Positions 1 through 10,500 of a stretch of DNA of 64,000 nucleotides are shown here, piece after piece. The notes under the pieces were generated by a model. That model searched no databases. It worked only from the letters and a program-made list of their open reading frames with translations, and was not told where the DNA came from. Origin of the DNA: Diphasiastrum complanatum. Lineage: Eukaryota; Streptophyta; Lycopodiopsida; Lycopodiales; Lycopodiaceae. The first letter of the stretch is position 1. Every line of letters starts with the position of its first letter. Made by a program: the position numbers and the translations under genes. The DNA lies in contig MU832566.1 of the NCBI GenBank assembly GCA_029204225.1, forward strand, positions 1-64,000, written 5' to 3'.

Positions 1-300
1 GGTGTTCTTAGCCTCATAGATGGACTTGAGACAATCCCAAGCTTCCTTGGATGTAGAACAATCACCAATCTCCCTCAATATCTCATTAGAGACATTCATC
101 TTAATAGTGGAGAGCCATCCTACCCTCTTCTTGTATTTTTGTACTTCTTGAAGGACTTGAGGCTCCTCCTCAATCCCAAGTACAATGTCCATCACATCTT
201 GGAGTATCAAGATGGACTCCATCCACAACTTCCATATTGAATAATTGGAAGTAGACAATCTCTCACTTGGTTGCAACAAGTATGAACTCATTGAAGTCAT
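1..300 (-). pseudogene. Ty1/copia gag N-terminus, cut by window edge
   Basis: An open frame starts with ATG at 300 and runs uninterrupted off the left edge for 100 codons. It reads SSYLLQPSERL, then NYSIWKLWMESILILQD, then KMNVSNEILREIGDCSTSKEAWD. This is the classic N-terminal layout of copia capsid protein (the NY..W...M block followed by A.EAWD..). It closely resembles the gag at 45,511-45,960 in the same window, so the two belong to related elements. Upstream on the minus strand come a 740-base leader and a primer-binding site, which confirm that this is the 5' end of a minus-strand element. Whether the rest of the element is intact cannot be seen. Confidence 0.85.
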
Positions 301-1050
301 GTAAAGTGAGATAAATAAAAGTGAAGAACAAAAAATGTTGCTTCTCTCTCACTATAGGATCCAATAATGTGTGCTACCATCTCCTATGCAAGATCTTGCA
401 ACAAACTGTGAGATGATTCTCACTAGCTATCTCAATCTCTCCAAAACTAGATCTACTTCACATCAAATGATGGAGTATGGGCAAAGTTAGGATCAAACAC
501 TCTTAAGCACGTGTGAAATACACTAAGAAACCAAATTTGACTCAAATACAATGATATTTCAAGAAACAAAAGGCTAAGATCTCAAAACAGTGCTCTAGAT
601 CACATAGAGATGAGATTGGTAAGATTCAACTGTGATTTTGGATCAAAAAGCAATCTCTTGACCAAACCCCCCACCCCCATGTCTAGGTGCCCTACCTAAC
701 CCTCTTCAAAAGCTTATAACTTTGATTGGCTCAACCAAATGGAATGAAACTGATTGCATCAAAAACTAGACAAAAATAGCTTCAAAACAAGCTATCAAAC
801 AAGATAAATGGGTCAAATGTGAGAGAGGACTTTCAAACTGAAATTGGATATTCCTCACACGTGTCTGAGCACCTGATTCCGTACAGTACTAGGTCAGACC
901 TAGTCAATGTCCTTTTGATCTCTTTTGATCCAAGATTGAACAAGATAGCTAGGAAAATGGGCCTTGACAACTTCTAGCTCAAGATTGATGAAAAAAATTT
1001 CACTTAGATGGATCAAAATGCATGGTAACCTTAGGTAGGCTCTGATACCA
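301..1050 (-). other. Retroelement 5' leader with primer-binding site at 1038-1050
   Basis: This is untranslated leader between the LTR and the gag start. The complement of 1038-1050 reads TGGTATCAGAGCC, the standard plant copia primer-binding site matching initiator tRNA-Met. It lies directly against the LTR end. No other coding signal is seen. Confidence 0.8.
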
Positions 1051-1509
1051 TGTTGAATTTCACACGTGTGGAAATGGATAATTTGCCATCTATGCCAAAT
1101 TTGACCCTATCAACATCCTACACCTAAATGCTTGACTATAAAATTCTATGAGACCCCTATATCAAACATTTTGATTTACTTTACAATTCTCCACACGTGG
1201 GAACAATCCTCCACACATGTGAGATTCACTTACAAACTTCTATCATAAAAAATACCAAGCTAGATTTTGCCAATTTCTCACACAAGGTACGGATTAATGC
1301 GGACTCGATGGTCACTATCGGCATTATGTCCGGTGACCCATCAGCCCATCTCCCATCATCAAGCAAAAGTCTTGATCAAACCTTTCATCGCCCAGACTGC
1401 AGTAGAGATCCCCATCCAAACTAACAATGATTACCTGATAGAGGCTATCATGGAACCAGTCATATAGGTGGCTGTGCATCTATTGAACAACTTTCTAGTT
1501 GTTTCAACA
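1051..1509 (-). repeat. Candidate 5' LTR of the minus-strand copia element
   Basis: The segment begins TGTTGAA exactly at the primer-binding site and could end at TTCAACA (1503-1509). That would give a perfect 7-bp terminal inverted repeat around 459 bp. The inner boundary is firm because of the adjacent primer-binding site. The outer boundary is inferred only from the inverted repeat, since the partner LTR is outside the window. The body contains several CACACGTG/CACATGTG palindromes. Confidence 0.55.
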
Positions 1510-1540
1510 TTTCGCAAGGAAGAATCTAGTCCACGTTGCT

Positions 1541-2169
1541 GAGTCAGGTAGTGGAGTCCTTCCTGGGATTCCCTGGCCCCACGGTTGTGCCATACGACTA
1601 GCATGCCTTCCTCATTCATGAACTAACAATCTCCATCAAACCCAACAACCATGAGTGTATCGCAGCATGTCCCTGTTGTGTACTTTTGCATGTGCACATC
1701 TCGAGGCAGGTGGTGAGTCAAATGGAAGAGGTGGCATGTCAGCAGATGTTGAGTCAGACAGGCACGAGTCAGACAATTTTTAATTCACTAGTTTGGTACA
1801 TGATAGATCAGGTATTGTACTACCTATTGTATTGATGACGAGTCAAAATATTGAAAGATCAGAGCGATATCTCTTTTGGCGAGTCAAATTGATGAGTCAG
1901 AAAAAAAAATGAGAAACAGAAATGGGTGAGAAATTTGAAATGTCGAGTCAGACAGTTTGACTCACCGACTTGCAGAATGACGGCTCTGTGGTTGCTGGTC
2001 ACTCTGTGCAGATGGCGAATCAAATGGACAAGGAAAAATTAAAAAAAAAACCAAGTAGGCAAGTCAGGCCTTTGTAGACGAATCAGGCCGCAAGTCAGAG
2101 TTTTTGACTTGCTAAGCTCTTAGAACATAGCCTAATACCTGCTCAGCTCACTGGAAAAGTGGCGAGTCA
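1541..2169. repeat. Cluster of GAGTCA motifs
   Basis: GAGTCA occurs at 1541, 1715, 1751, 1766, 1840, 1881, 1894, 1945 and 2164, and its complement TGACTC at 1958. One-base variants (GAATCA, AAGTCA) lie at about 2017, 2062, 2080 and 2092. The spacing is irregular, so it is not a simple satellite. TGAGTCA-type sites are bZIP (GCN4/AP-1-like) targets, but no gene is visible next to them. Confidence 0.6.
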
Positions 2170-3618
2170 AGAAGGTGAAAAAAAAGTGAAAAAAAACGTA
2201 TCATTTCCCAAGGAGATAGCGTTCAAACATTACTTAATTGATACAGACTTGACTTATTTCGAATGAAATGGCGTCAGTTGTTATTCAACAGACATTTTAT
2301 AGGCAACCAGTATTGCTTGTATTGTGGGTGTGTGTTGATAAATCAATTCCAAACAACAATCTTCCTCTATCAAACCGAATGAAAAGCGTTTCGCTAATGA
2401 AATGTTATCAGAGTAGCTCGAATGAATTACACTCTAGCTGATTAAGTTGTTAGCAGGGATCTGCGTTATGTTCAATGTAGACGCGTATGAATAGACAAAA
2501 AGTTAATCTTATTCTTGAACTAATGTGTTCCAGACAAAAGTCCTCAACAACTAAAGTCCAGTCATGGTCAAAGATCTCAAATAGTTCACAAATATGTTAG
2601 AAACAATTATTTTCGTTACTAACATGAATACAGATCAATAACTCAATTTCTCAGGTAGGGACTAGCATTTTACAAACATACATACTTCTCTTATCAGCAA
2701 CTGTGGAAAATTGCACCAAGGGATATTTCACTCAAATGTCGAACACAAAGTATTTGCACAGCCGGGTAAATTAGTTTAGAGACAGTTCTTTAATTCAACT
2801 TCACGGAAACACAACAAACGATTGTAATGAAATATCGCACTATCTGACCAAAGAATGATTTAAGTAATGTGTACGAGATTGCTAGTAGACCTGAAATCAC
2901 TCACACTCAGCAATGCGGAGAACAAAAATCAGAAAGGATAACCTTTGTCGCTCTATTCACTTCTCCAATCTCAAAAATACAATAACTCTCTTTTTCTCTC
3001 GGTAATGTGAAAATGAAGCATGTCTGTATTTATAGCCTACGGAGCAAACAAACACACCACTTGTAATTCCTAGTGCGTCATTCCATTTAGTTAACGGATA
3101 AGTTACAAGTACATGTAATTGTACAATTGATGGTTTATTGTGGCGATGCGAATCTAATCGCTTCATATCCAGGCGTCGTTTCATTTTAGGAGGTCTTGTC
3201 CTTAAGTAAAAGACAAGCCCTTAGCAATTATATGCCGAAAAATGATATAGGCCTCTTCATAATATATATTTGTCCAGCGCATATCCTCTTTTTCAAGTAT
3301 ATATTGCCATTTTGAAGTAAATATACAAATATATGGTATCACATATTCCCCTCCGCAAATGTGAAACATCCTCGTGAACAAAAAAATTCATTTCGAGAAT
3401 TATTCATTCCTTAGTAAATAATATTTTCATGTCGAGGATCTTCATTAGGTCACAAGTAGAGATATTTTTTCATTCGTTGAGTTGATGACCTTCACTTGAT
3501 ATTTCAGAATCAAATATTGATTCAAAATATATTTCAACGACATAGAATAAGCATCATCACATATAAAACTCAACATCACATTTTAGCAATGCGATATACA
3601 AGAAAAAGATTTCATGTA
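2170..3618. other. AT-rich stretch, no gene recognised
   Basis: Only short ORFs with no recognisable motif are present. A TGGTATC at 3334 resembles the start of a retroelement primer-binding site but lacks the CAGAGC continuation. Confidence 0.5.
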
Positions 3619-5190
3619 TTAAGCTCTTTGTGTAACTGTTGTGCCATCTCCAAATCTCTTTGGCACTCGAGCAGCAATACATCTTCTCTTGCTCTGGTGT
3701 AACTCCCGAATAAAATAGAAGAGAACTGAATAAATCGACATTTTACAAATAATTTTTGAACAGTGTGCCAAACTGCCAATTTCTGAACGATTCTGGAAGT
3801 GGAGTCCTTGCCATTTCAATGTCAAGTGAATGTCAATTGGACATCTTCGAGTGGTTGTAGAAACTCGACTAAAAAATTGTCTAGCATCTGGTCTTGCAGA
3901 GATCTGGATAGTGCCAGAGCTATTGCATAGTTGCAAGGCGGTCTCTACCTTTATTCTTTTCATGGTCTCAACCTGAAGCATGGTTCGTAGAAAAGCTTTC
4001 TCTATCTTGACCTTTTTAAACTCAGGTGTTAATGAATCAAAAAATTTCTACATTGATGCAGACTTTTCTTGAAGGGCCTTATTAATATCTTCTAATGACT
4101 AGGCTTCGTCATTAGCTTTATGGAGTAGGTGGCCCAAAGAGCGATTTCGCTCACTCACCTTCTGGTTGTCTGCCTCCAGAGATGTGATCTGCTCAGACAA
4201 AATCTCTATGTTGATCGTCGTCTCATCCGAGTGTTGGAACAACTGCATCATAGCAATATCCTTGGCACCTGCGGAGAGCTGATGGTACCATCTATAGAGG
4301 TTATCTTTGTTCTCCTCATCTACGTCAATATCTTCCTCCGCAGTCCTTTTGCCTTTATCTTGCACTTGGGTGTCAGAGATTGTGTCTTCATCATCTGAGG
4401 ATGCAGAGCCCTTTGGCTTTTGAGAAGAGTTACCCGAAACTAAAACGACAGCCAAAGTTTCGTCTGCAGCAACATCCTCTTCTACTTCCTTCGAAGCTGC
4501 TACGGCATGAACCTCCATGGCAGAAGAAGCTACTGGCTGGTCTTGTGTAGGAGACTCGACAAATCAATCTTCATTGTCATAAGCATTTGTCCTACTAAGA
4601 CACCTTGCTCAGTCTCTGTCAGAATGCCGAAATGGTCACACAGATGTGAGATGTGTGCTCCCACCACAACAAACTTCTTGTTCTTGATCCAGTGTAGGAA
4701 TGCCTTGTAAGCTATGGTACCAAAGAACACTGGCTGGCCTACCAATGCATTCAACAGATATCCAAAATTTTGTGCCAAGATGGTGGCATCAACATCTATA
4801 ATGAACAACGCCTGATTTGCATACTTGCATAGGAGCTTGAGTTGTGCATCCTTCACCATCGTAATCTTGTACCCTTTACTTGGTACAAAACACTTTGACA
4901 AAAAATATTTTGACTTCTCAATGGAGTCTTTGGACATAGGATTTGCAGTGCCATCCACTGGTAATCCAAGTTGATTATGATTATATTGTTCCGCAGAGTA
5001 ACTTTGAAATCAGTTTCAGTCATTGTGTGAATGGGGTTCACAAATTCAGTGCTGATTTCTTGCAGAATGATAGATGGATCCACTTTCAAATTACTCAGTC
5101 TGCATTGATCCAACAAGGACTGAATCGATGCAAGCCTAGTAGAAGCTCTGAGGAACTGGAACTTGCGATAGCATCCATTGTGATTGCGTA
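3619..5190 (-). pseudogene. Decayed ORF of unknown family, acidic middle and coiled-coil tail
   Basis: A probable start is the ATG near 5181 (MDAIASSSSSELLLG). The reading then passes through three frames: 5,160-4,960 (LDQCRLSNLKVDPSIILQE), 4,958-4,530 (KGYKITMVKDAQLKLLCKYA; HLCDHFGILTETEQGVLVGQ) and 4,533-3,619. The last frame holds an acidic Ser/Asp/Glu segment (SASSDDEDTISD), then a heptad-like region (NIEILSEQITSLEADNQKVS) and further in-frame stops. At least two frameshifts and two stops make it non-functional. The layout of a globular start, acidic linker and coiled coil recalls retroelement gag-like proteins, but I recognise no family. It may be the gag of an LTR element whose pol is lost. 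Confidence 0.55.
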
Positions 5191-5544
5191 AATGACAGAA
5201 GAGTGGTAGCGAGCATGAAAGCGAGAGCAAGAGAGCAAGTGTAAAATGAAAGTGTATTACAATGTTTAAACGGTGACACAATGGAGACGATGATTACGTG
5301 GCAACATGATTTAACAATTACGTGTCTTTTATCATACAGAAGCACGTAGTCTTCTCGTTTAATTTTTATTTTTTAATAGATTGATCAAAAATTTGGAGAC
5401 TATCGTGTTCATCCATTTTCATTACTAATGTGAAATGTCGGAACTTCAATTTCTATTGGTAATATGGGATGCATTCCATACACAAGATAGTATGAAGTCT
5501 ATCTAATTGTGATATTTTTAAGCGGTTAGCTTAGAGATAATCTT

Positions 5545-6045
5545 TAGTTAAATTTTAAATTGTATACAAATGCAGATTGGGCAGGAAATATCGATACTAG
5601 AAGATCGACTTTTGGTTTTGTATTCTTATTCAATCAAGGGCGAATCTCATGGAACAACCAAAAACAAACCTTGGTAGTATTGTCATCAATTGAATCGAAA
5701 TACATAGATACTACAAATGCTACCAAGGATGCGATTTGGCTGAGAAATTTACTAGCAGATATCGACCTTGCTCAACTACAACCAACAACCATAGATTGTG
5801 ACAATCAAAGCACAATTGCACTATCTTTGAATTTGAGATTTCACTCTCGAAGTAAGCATATCAAAATCAAGTATCAGTACCTCAGATAAAAAGTGCAGAG
5901 CAAAGAAATTTCATTGGTTTACTGTAGGACGGATTCTATAGTAGCATATTACTTCGCCAAAGCACTATCCAAGGACCATCACATCAGATTTAACAACATT
6001 CTAAATCTGAAGATTGAATTTTTTAGGATCCACATTAAAGAAGAG
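5545..6045 (+). pseudogene. Ty1/copia RNase H tail
   Basis: This is the C-terminal end of copia Pol. The RNase H blocks appear in order: YTNADWAGNIDTRRSTFGF, then WNNQKQTLVVLSSIESKY, then DNQSTIALSLN and SRSKHIKIKYQYLR. A stop at 5887-5889 interrupts the frame, and the last block (DSIVAYYFAKALSKDHH) follows in frame. The upstream parts of Pol are absent, so the element is 5'-truncated here. It leads directly into the LTR at 6046. Confidence 0.9.
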
Positions 6046-6856
6046 TGTTGGATTTTGATGCTCAAATCTAAATCCATTCAGTAATGAGCATCATGCAATC
6101 TATATATACTTAGCAAAAAAAATAATCCATAAAACCGAAGTTTATAAGCAAAAGATCAAAATCCAAAATTGGATCAGATCAAATCGTCTTTTCTCTATCT
6201 TGAATCGAATCGAATCCAGACATCTTTTTTTGATCAGATCGAGTCGGATCTAATCAAATTCGATCCAAAGACAAAAATTGATACATACATTACTTCGACA
6301 TTGTCAATCGATCTAATCCACATTGCAATCAAAAAGATGACGTTGAAAGTCAGCCAACTTTGTACATAGATTTATTGTTAATAATGACTGCTATCTACTA
6401 TAGGACAGCTCTAGTAGATTAAGTAGATCAAATCCTATACTTTCAAGTATTGACACTAATCTGCAATCATCAACAAATCGATCAAGTGAATCTATAGTAG
6501 AGTCTGTATTTTTCCTCAAGTACCCATCGTAGAATCGATCAATCCATCTAGCAACAATCTAGAGACTAAAGCTCTTCTATTTTTGTGCCCCACAAGCTCG
6601 AGCACAAATTCGCACTCATGTATTCTATTTTCGATTCCAAAGAGTGCAAATTTTGTCCACACTACTAATTTGTTCATTTGCGCATTATTACAGACTTAAT
6701 GTATCTTGCTTGATTCTTGCTGCTACGCTGACACACTACCGAATCTACACTTCGTCCATTGTATTCTTCTGCTGCTAGTATCTCGATCCAGATTTTGATT
6801 CTGGACATCTTTATGGAAATCTATTTTGATTTCGACTGAGATACTAATTTTTGACA
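6046..6856 (+). repeat. Copia LTR followed by a primer-binding site
   Basis: The LTR starts TGTTGGAT right after the RNase H tail, as a 3' LTR should. It ends ...TTGACA at 6856, directly before TGGTATCAGAGCA (6857-6869), as a 5' LTR should. One LTR flanked by both pol tail and primer-binding site implies an LTR shared by two tandem copies, or unequal recombination between elements. Length is about 811 bp. No second copy is in the window to confirm the ends. Confidence 0.7.
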
Positions 6857-6869
6857 TGGTATCAGAGCA

Positions 6870-7280
6870 TTTCTGATACAACACCATTTTTTGACATTGC
6901 AAAATTGAATTTCCATTTGACCACAGTTGGAGCATTTGATTCTTTGAAAATTTCGTCCAACCAAATGTGCCAAAGAGTGAAAGCTCTTAGACATTGGCAA
7001 AATTTATTAACAAACACATCTAAGAAATATGATTGTCAAGCAAATGAAAGTAATGACAAAAGTTCTTAAACTTAACATGGAACTTGGCAATAGACAAAGC
7101 ACAAACTGCATCCCAGAAGAGGTGAATCACATACTCTTCTACTTACTTACATTCAAAATATATGCTCTTATTGATCCTCTTATTAACATAGTCTCTCTAA
7201 GTCAACAACATCTCATGCTAATGAACTTGTTGCACTAATGGCATAAGTTATTTTGATCCTAGAGACAACCATCAACACTT
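6870..7280 (+). other. Leader-like sequence after the primer-binding site
   Basis: This is sequence downstream of the primer-binding site at 6857. Short open frames (for example from 6851) are not recognisable as gag. Probably it is eroded retroelement leader. Confidence 0.4.
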
Positions 7281-7281
7281 G

Positions 7282-7350
7282 GTAGGCTTGTCCATTGTTC
7301 TAGAGCTACATACACTTACTAGGCTTGTCCATTGTTCTAGAGTTACATAC
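7282..7350. repeat. Short tandem duplication
   Basis: The segment containing GGCTTGTCCATTGTTCTAGA occurs twice, with a spacing of about 38 bases. It lies just downstream of the Hint gene's stop codon. Confidence 0.7.
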
Positions 7351-7500
7351 ATGAAATGACAATGCAACTACTTTTCTACACTCTAGCTAGAGAGGAATAT
7401 TTAAAGTGAAACTGTTGCCCAATTGATAAATTGTTCCCAAGATAGGATAACATTGTGATAACATCTTCTTGGTGTCTTACAATATTTCTTTGTTGCAAGG

Positions 7501-10500
7501 TCAAGATTTTGAGCATCTTTTCAAATGAAGGAAGCTTGGAAGTGTGATAGAAAATAGTATAGTAACTGTAGCTACAACCTTTCCACCATGGCGAGTACCA
7601 AATGTAGATAACTGCATGTGTGTGTCCAAGAAACGATATAGTCGAGTATATGCATTTTTTCCAAGTATCCGATAGAGCATACGTATTGGAAATAATACCA
7701 TCTGTCAAGATATAAAGTTTCGAATGATTAGTCTTTGATCATGTTGATATAGATTAAGTTTTTCTTTTAGTAAGCCACTAGAAAAACTATGTACGTTCTT
7801 TTCTCCAGTTTAATTTGGTTGTCTTTTTATCGTACATAAAGTGAAACATTGTAGGGTTATATCACAACAACGGTGTAGTATTTAAACATTCATCACACTG
7901 GTTCTTTTTTAGCATGAGTGATCATATGTGAAGCACATGCATGGTATAACTGACAATCATATTGACATTGATTTTAGAGCAAATTGTAGTATATAATACC
8001 TAGTCAATGATGATGGATGAAATTTCTAAATTTCCTCTATAACTGAATTTTTTTCATCTACCCAAGGCCTGTGTAATCTTGTAAGGCATTCAATGCTAGT
8101 ATTCACTTCAAGTAGTCCTAACTAAGCTTATATTTTTTCTAGACAGGCTTTTGTCTTTATCCTAAAGAAGCTTATATCTATGTACTATAAATTCTCAAAC
8201 ATTACTATAAGAATGTATCAGCTTAAAACATTTCATTTTTAGAGTTGCACAATTTAAACTATACCATAATACATGCTTTAAACTTAATCAATATTTTTGT
8301 TTGAGCTATATTATACCTTAATTAAAAATGTTAACATGATATCAATATGCAATAAACTTTCTAATAATCCAAAATTGTTGTATGCAAAATAATTACATAA
8401 TATGTCTTGAATTGTTGATGATCAATAAGCTGTTTAAAGAAGTGTAATCTTCAAACCAATTCATTTATGAATGTTTTGTGAGTATTTAGGTTTGCATTGA
8501 GTATAATCAAATGAAAGATATATTATTTGAGTATGCTCTATTTGAGATTACAAAACACGTAAAATCAATGTACATATACAAAAAATCATAACTCATTACA
8601 GGTAAAAGGAATACCTGATAAGCTATAGGTAGCCAATGGGTGATTCCAATAGTCTCAAAAAGGACATCAAGGAACCAATCGCTATGTGTAGATGCCACCA
8701 CATCCCCCACAATGACATTTCCACTCAAAGTGAAAGGGTTGTACAACCCTGCCTTGACTATCATTGTCAAATCTATCACATATCATTCAAAAGTTCTGTT
8801 AGGTTTTTAATCCAAGGCTAAATGGTTACTTTTTTTTTAATCATTTACATTTGTTAACGATCAACTTTAGGTAGTTTTCATTTGGTTGAATTGTAATTAC
8901 CATAAGAAATGAAGACTTTATTGAATTTTCCCACTTTAGATGCAAACTTTGTAAAAGTAGACTCAAAATGTCCTATCAACATACTAGGTTCCCAAGCATG
9001 TTAACAGAAATATTGTGTAAGTGCAAGCACAAAGCCCAAGTGAATATATAACTATGTCAACTTCATCAATGAGGATATCACTAAATATATATATACTAAT
9101 GAATATATTGTAATAGTAATCATACCTGTCACAGCAAACTGCTCCAAAGTGTTGTTGTGATGCATGTCGACCCATAGAAGATCACCCATGCGAATGTCTT
9201 TGGCACGTTTATACACCATATATCCATTCATAACTGAGATAGAATGATAAAATAATGAAATAAAAGCAAGAATGAATGAGGCTCTATTATTATTAAATGA
9301 TGAGATGGAATAAAGTTCTAAGCATTGATCTATACGTTTATTTATGTATATCAAATATGTCATGAAGACCTCCAAAAATAAATAATTTATTATTGTGATT
9401 GCATGTGGAATACAGTCAAACTATGTACATAATAATAACTAATATCTAGAATTGATTATTGATATAATCTATGAACTCATGGTTTAAGATCAATATGTAC
9501 CATAAAGTTAGACATACTTGATATGAATCAAATTTACAAACTCATGATAATTCCAAAGAAAATATAGTGAGTAATATGAGAAAAACTAAAAAAGCATATC
9601 ATATATGTGGTTGTGTGTCAAGCAATAGTAGGCACACACTCGTAACTACCTAATCCTTCAACTGTAAAGTGTATGAATTCACAAACCTTTTCTTGTGAAA
9701 GAAATTATTTTCATGCTTGGCCCATAATGCCTCTAAACCTCTAATTCTTGGTCTCTTTCTTACTTCGAAATTGTCATGAGAGCCACAATCTCTTTGACAT
9801 ACGTTATATCTACCTTATTTGCTTAATTAGTCTTATTTCTTTTCATTTTTTAATCTCTTTCCACATTCCTAAGTGGTATGTCTTGGATTGTTGCAATATT
9901 AACATACTATATAGTAGACTTGCCGCTTACAGGACGTAGGTCCTACCGACTTACAAGTCACTACATACAACTGGTCCTCACTGGACCTCAACTATAGTAA
10001 ATCTACTTTTACGCTAACACATAGAACTCTCGATAAGTCCCAAGAACTGAGCACATCCGAGGAAAAATTAAAAAGAAGAAGAAAAACTGAGCACATGTCA
10101 TCACTTAATCAATAGCTACCTAATCCTTTAACTATGACGTGTATCGATTCGCACTTGACACTTTGTTTCAAATCATAGACCCTCATGACAACTATGCTAA
10201 ACACATTAGAACACATTGAGTGACTTTTATATTTATCCTCATAATTATAGTGAGCTAAAGATTTGCTAAAAAGATGCTAGTTATAGGAAAATTCATGGGT
10301 TTTGAGAAACAATCATTGTAATGAGTTTTAGAGAAAATAAGATTTTCCTCAATAAGTTGTAGAGAAACATATCTAGTTAAACGAAGGATATACGAGTCTT
10401 CCTTAGCTAAAATGAGTATAATATAATTTTGAAAAAATATTGATTAAGAATGAACTTGCCTGATGATACTGGAACAAAATGATGAGGACTCAGCTCAAGA

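Noticed and set aside
8507-8614. Hint exon 8 reading on into the intron to a stop at 8507
   Set aside because: The donor CAG|GTATTC is good, and the spliced exon at 7701 continues with the expected helical tail. Intron retention as a minor isoform is not excluded.
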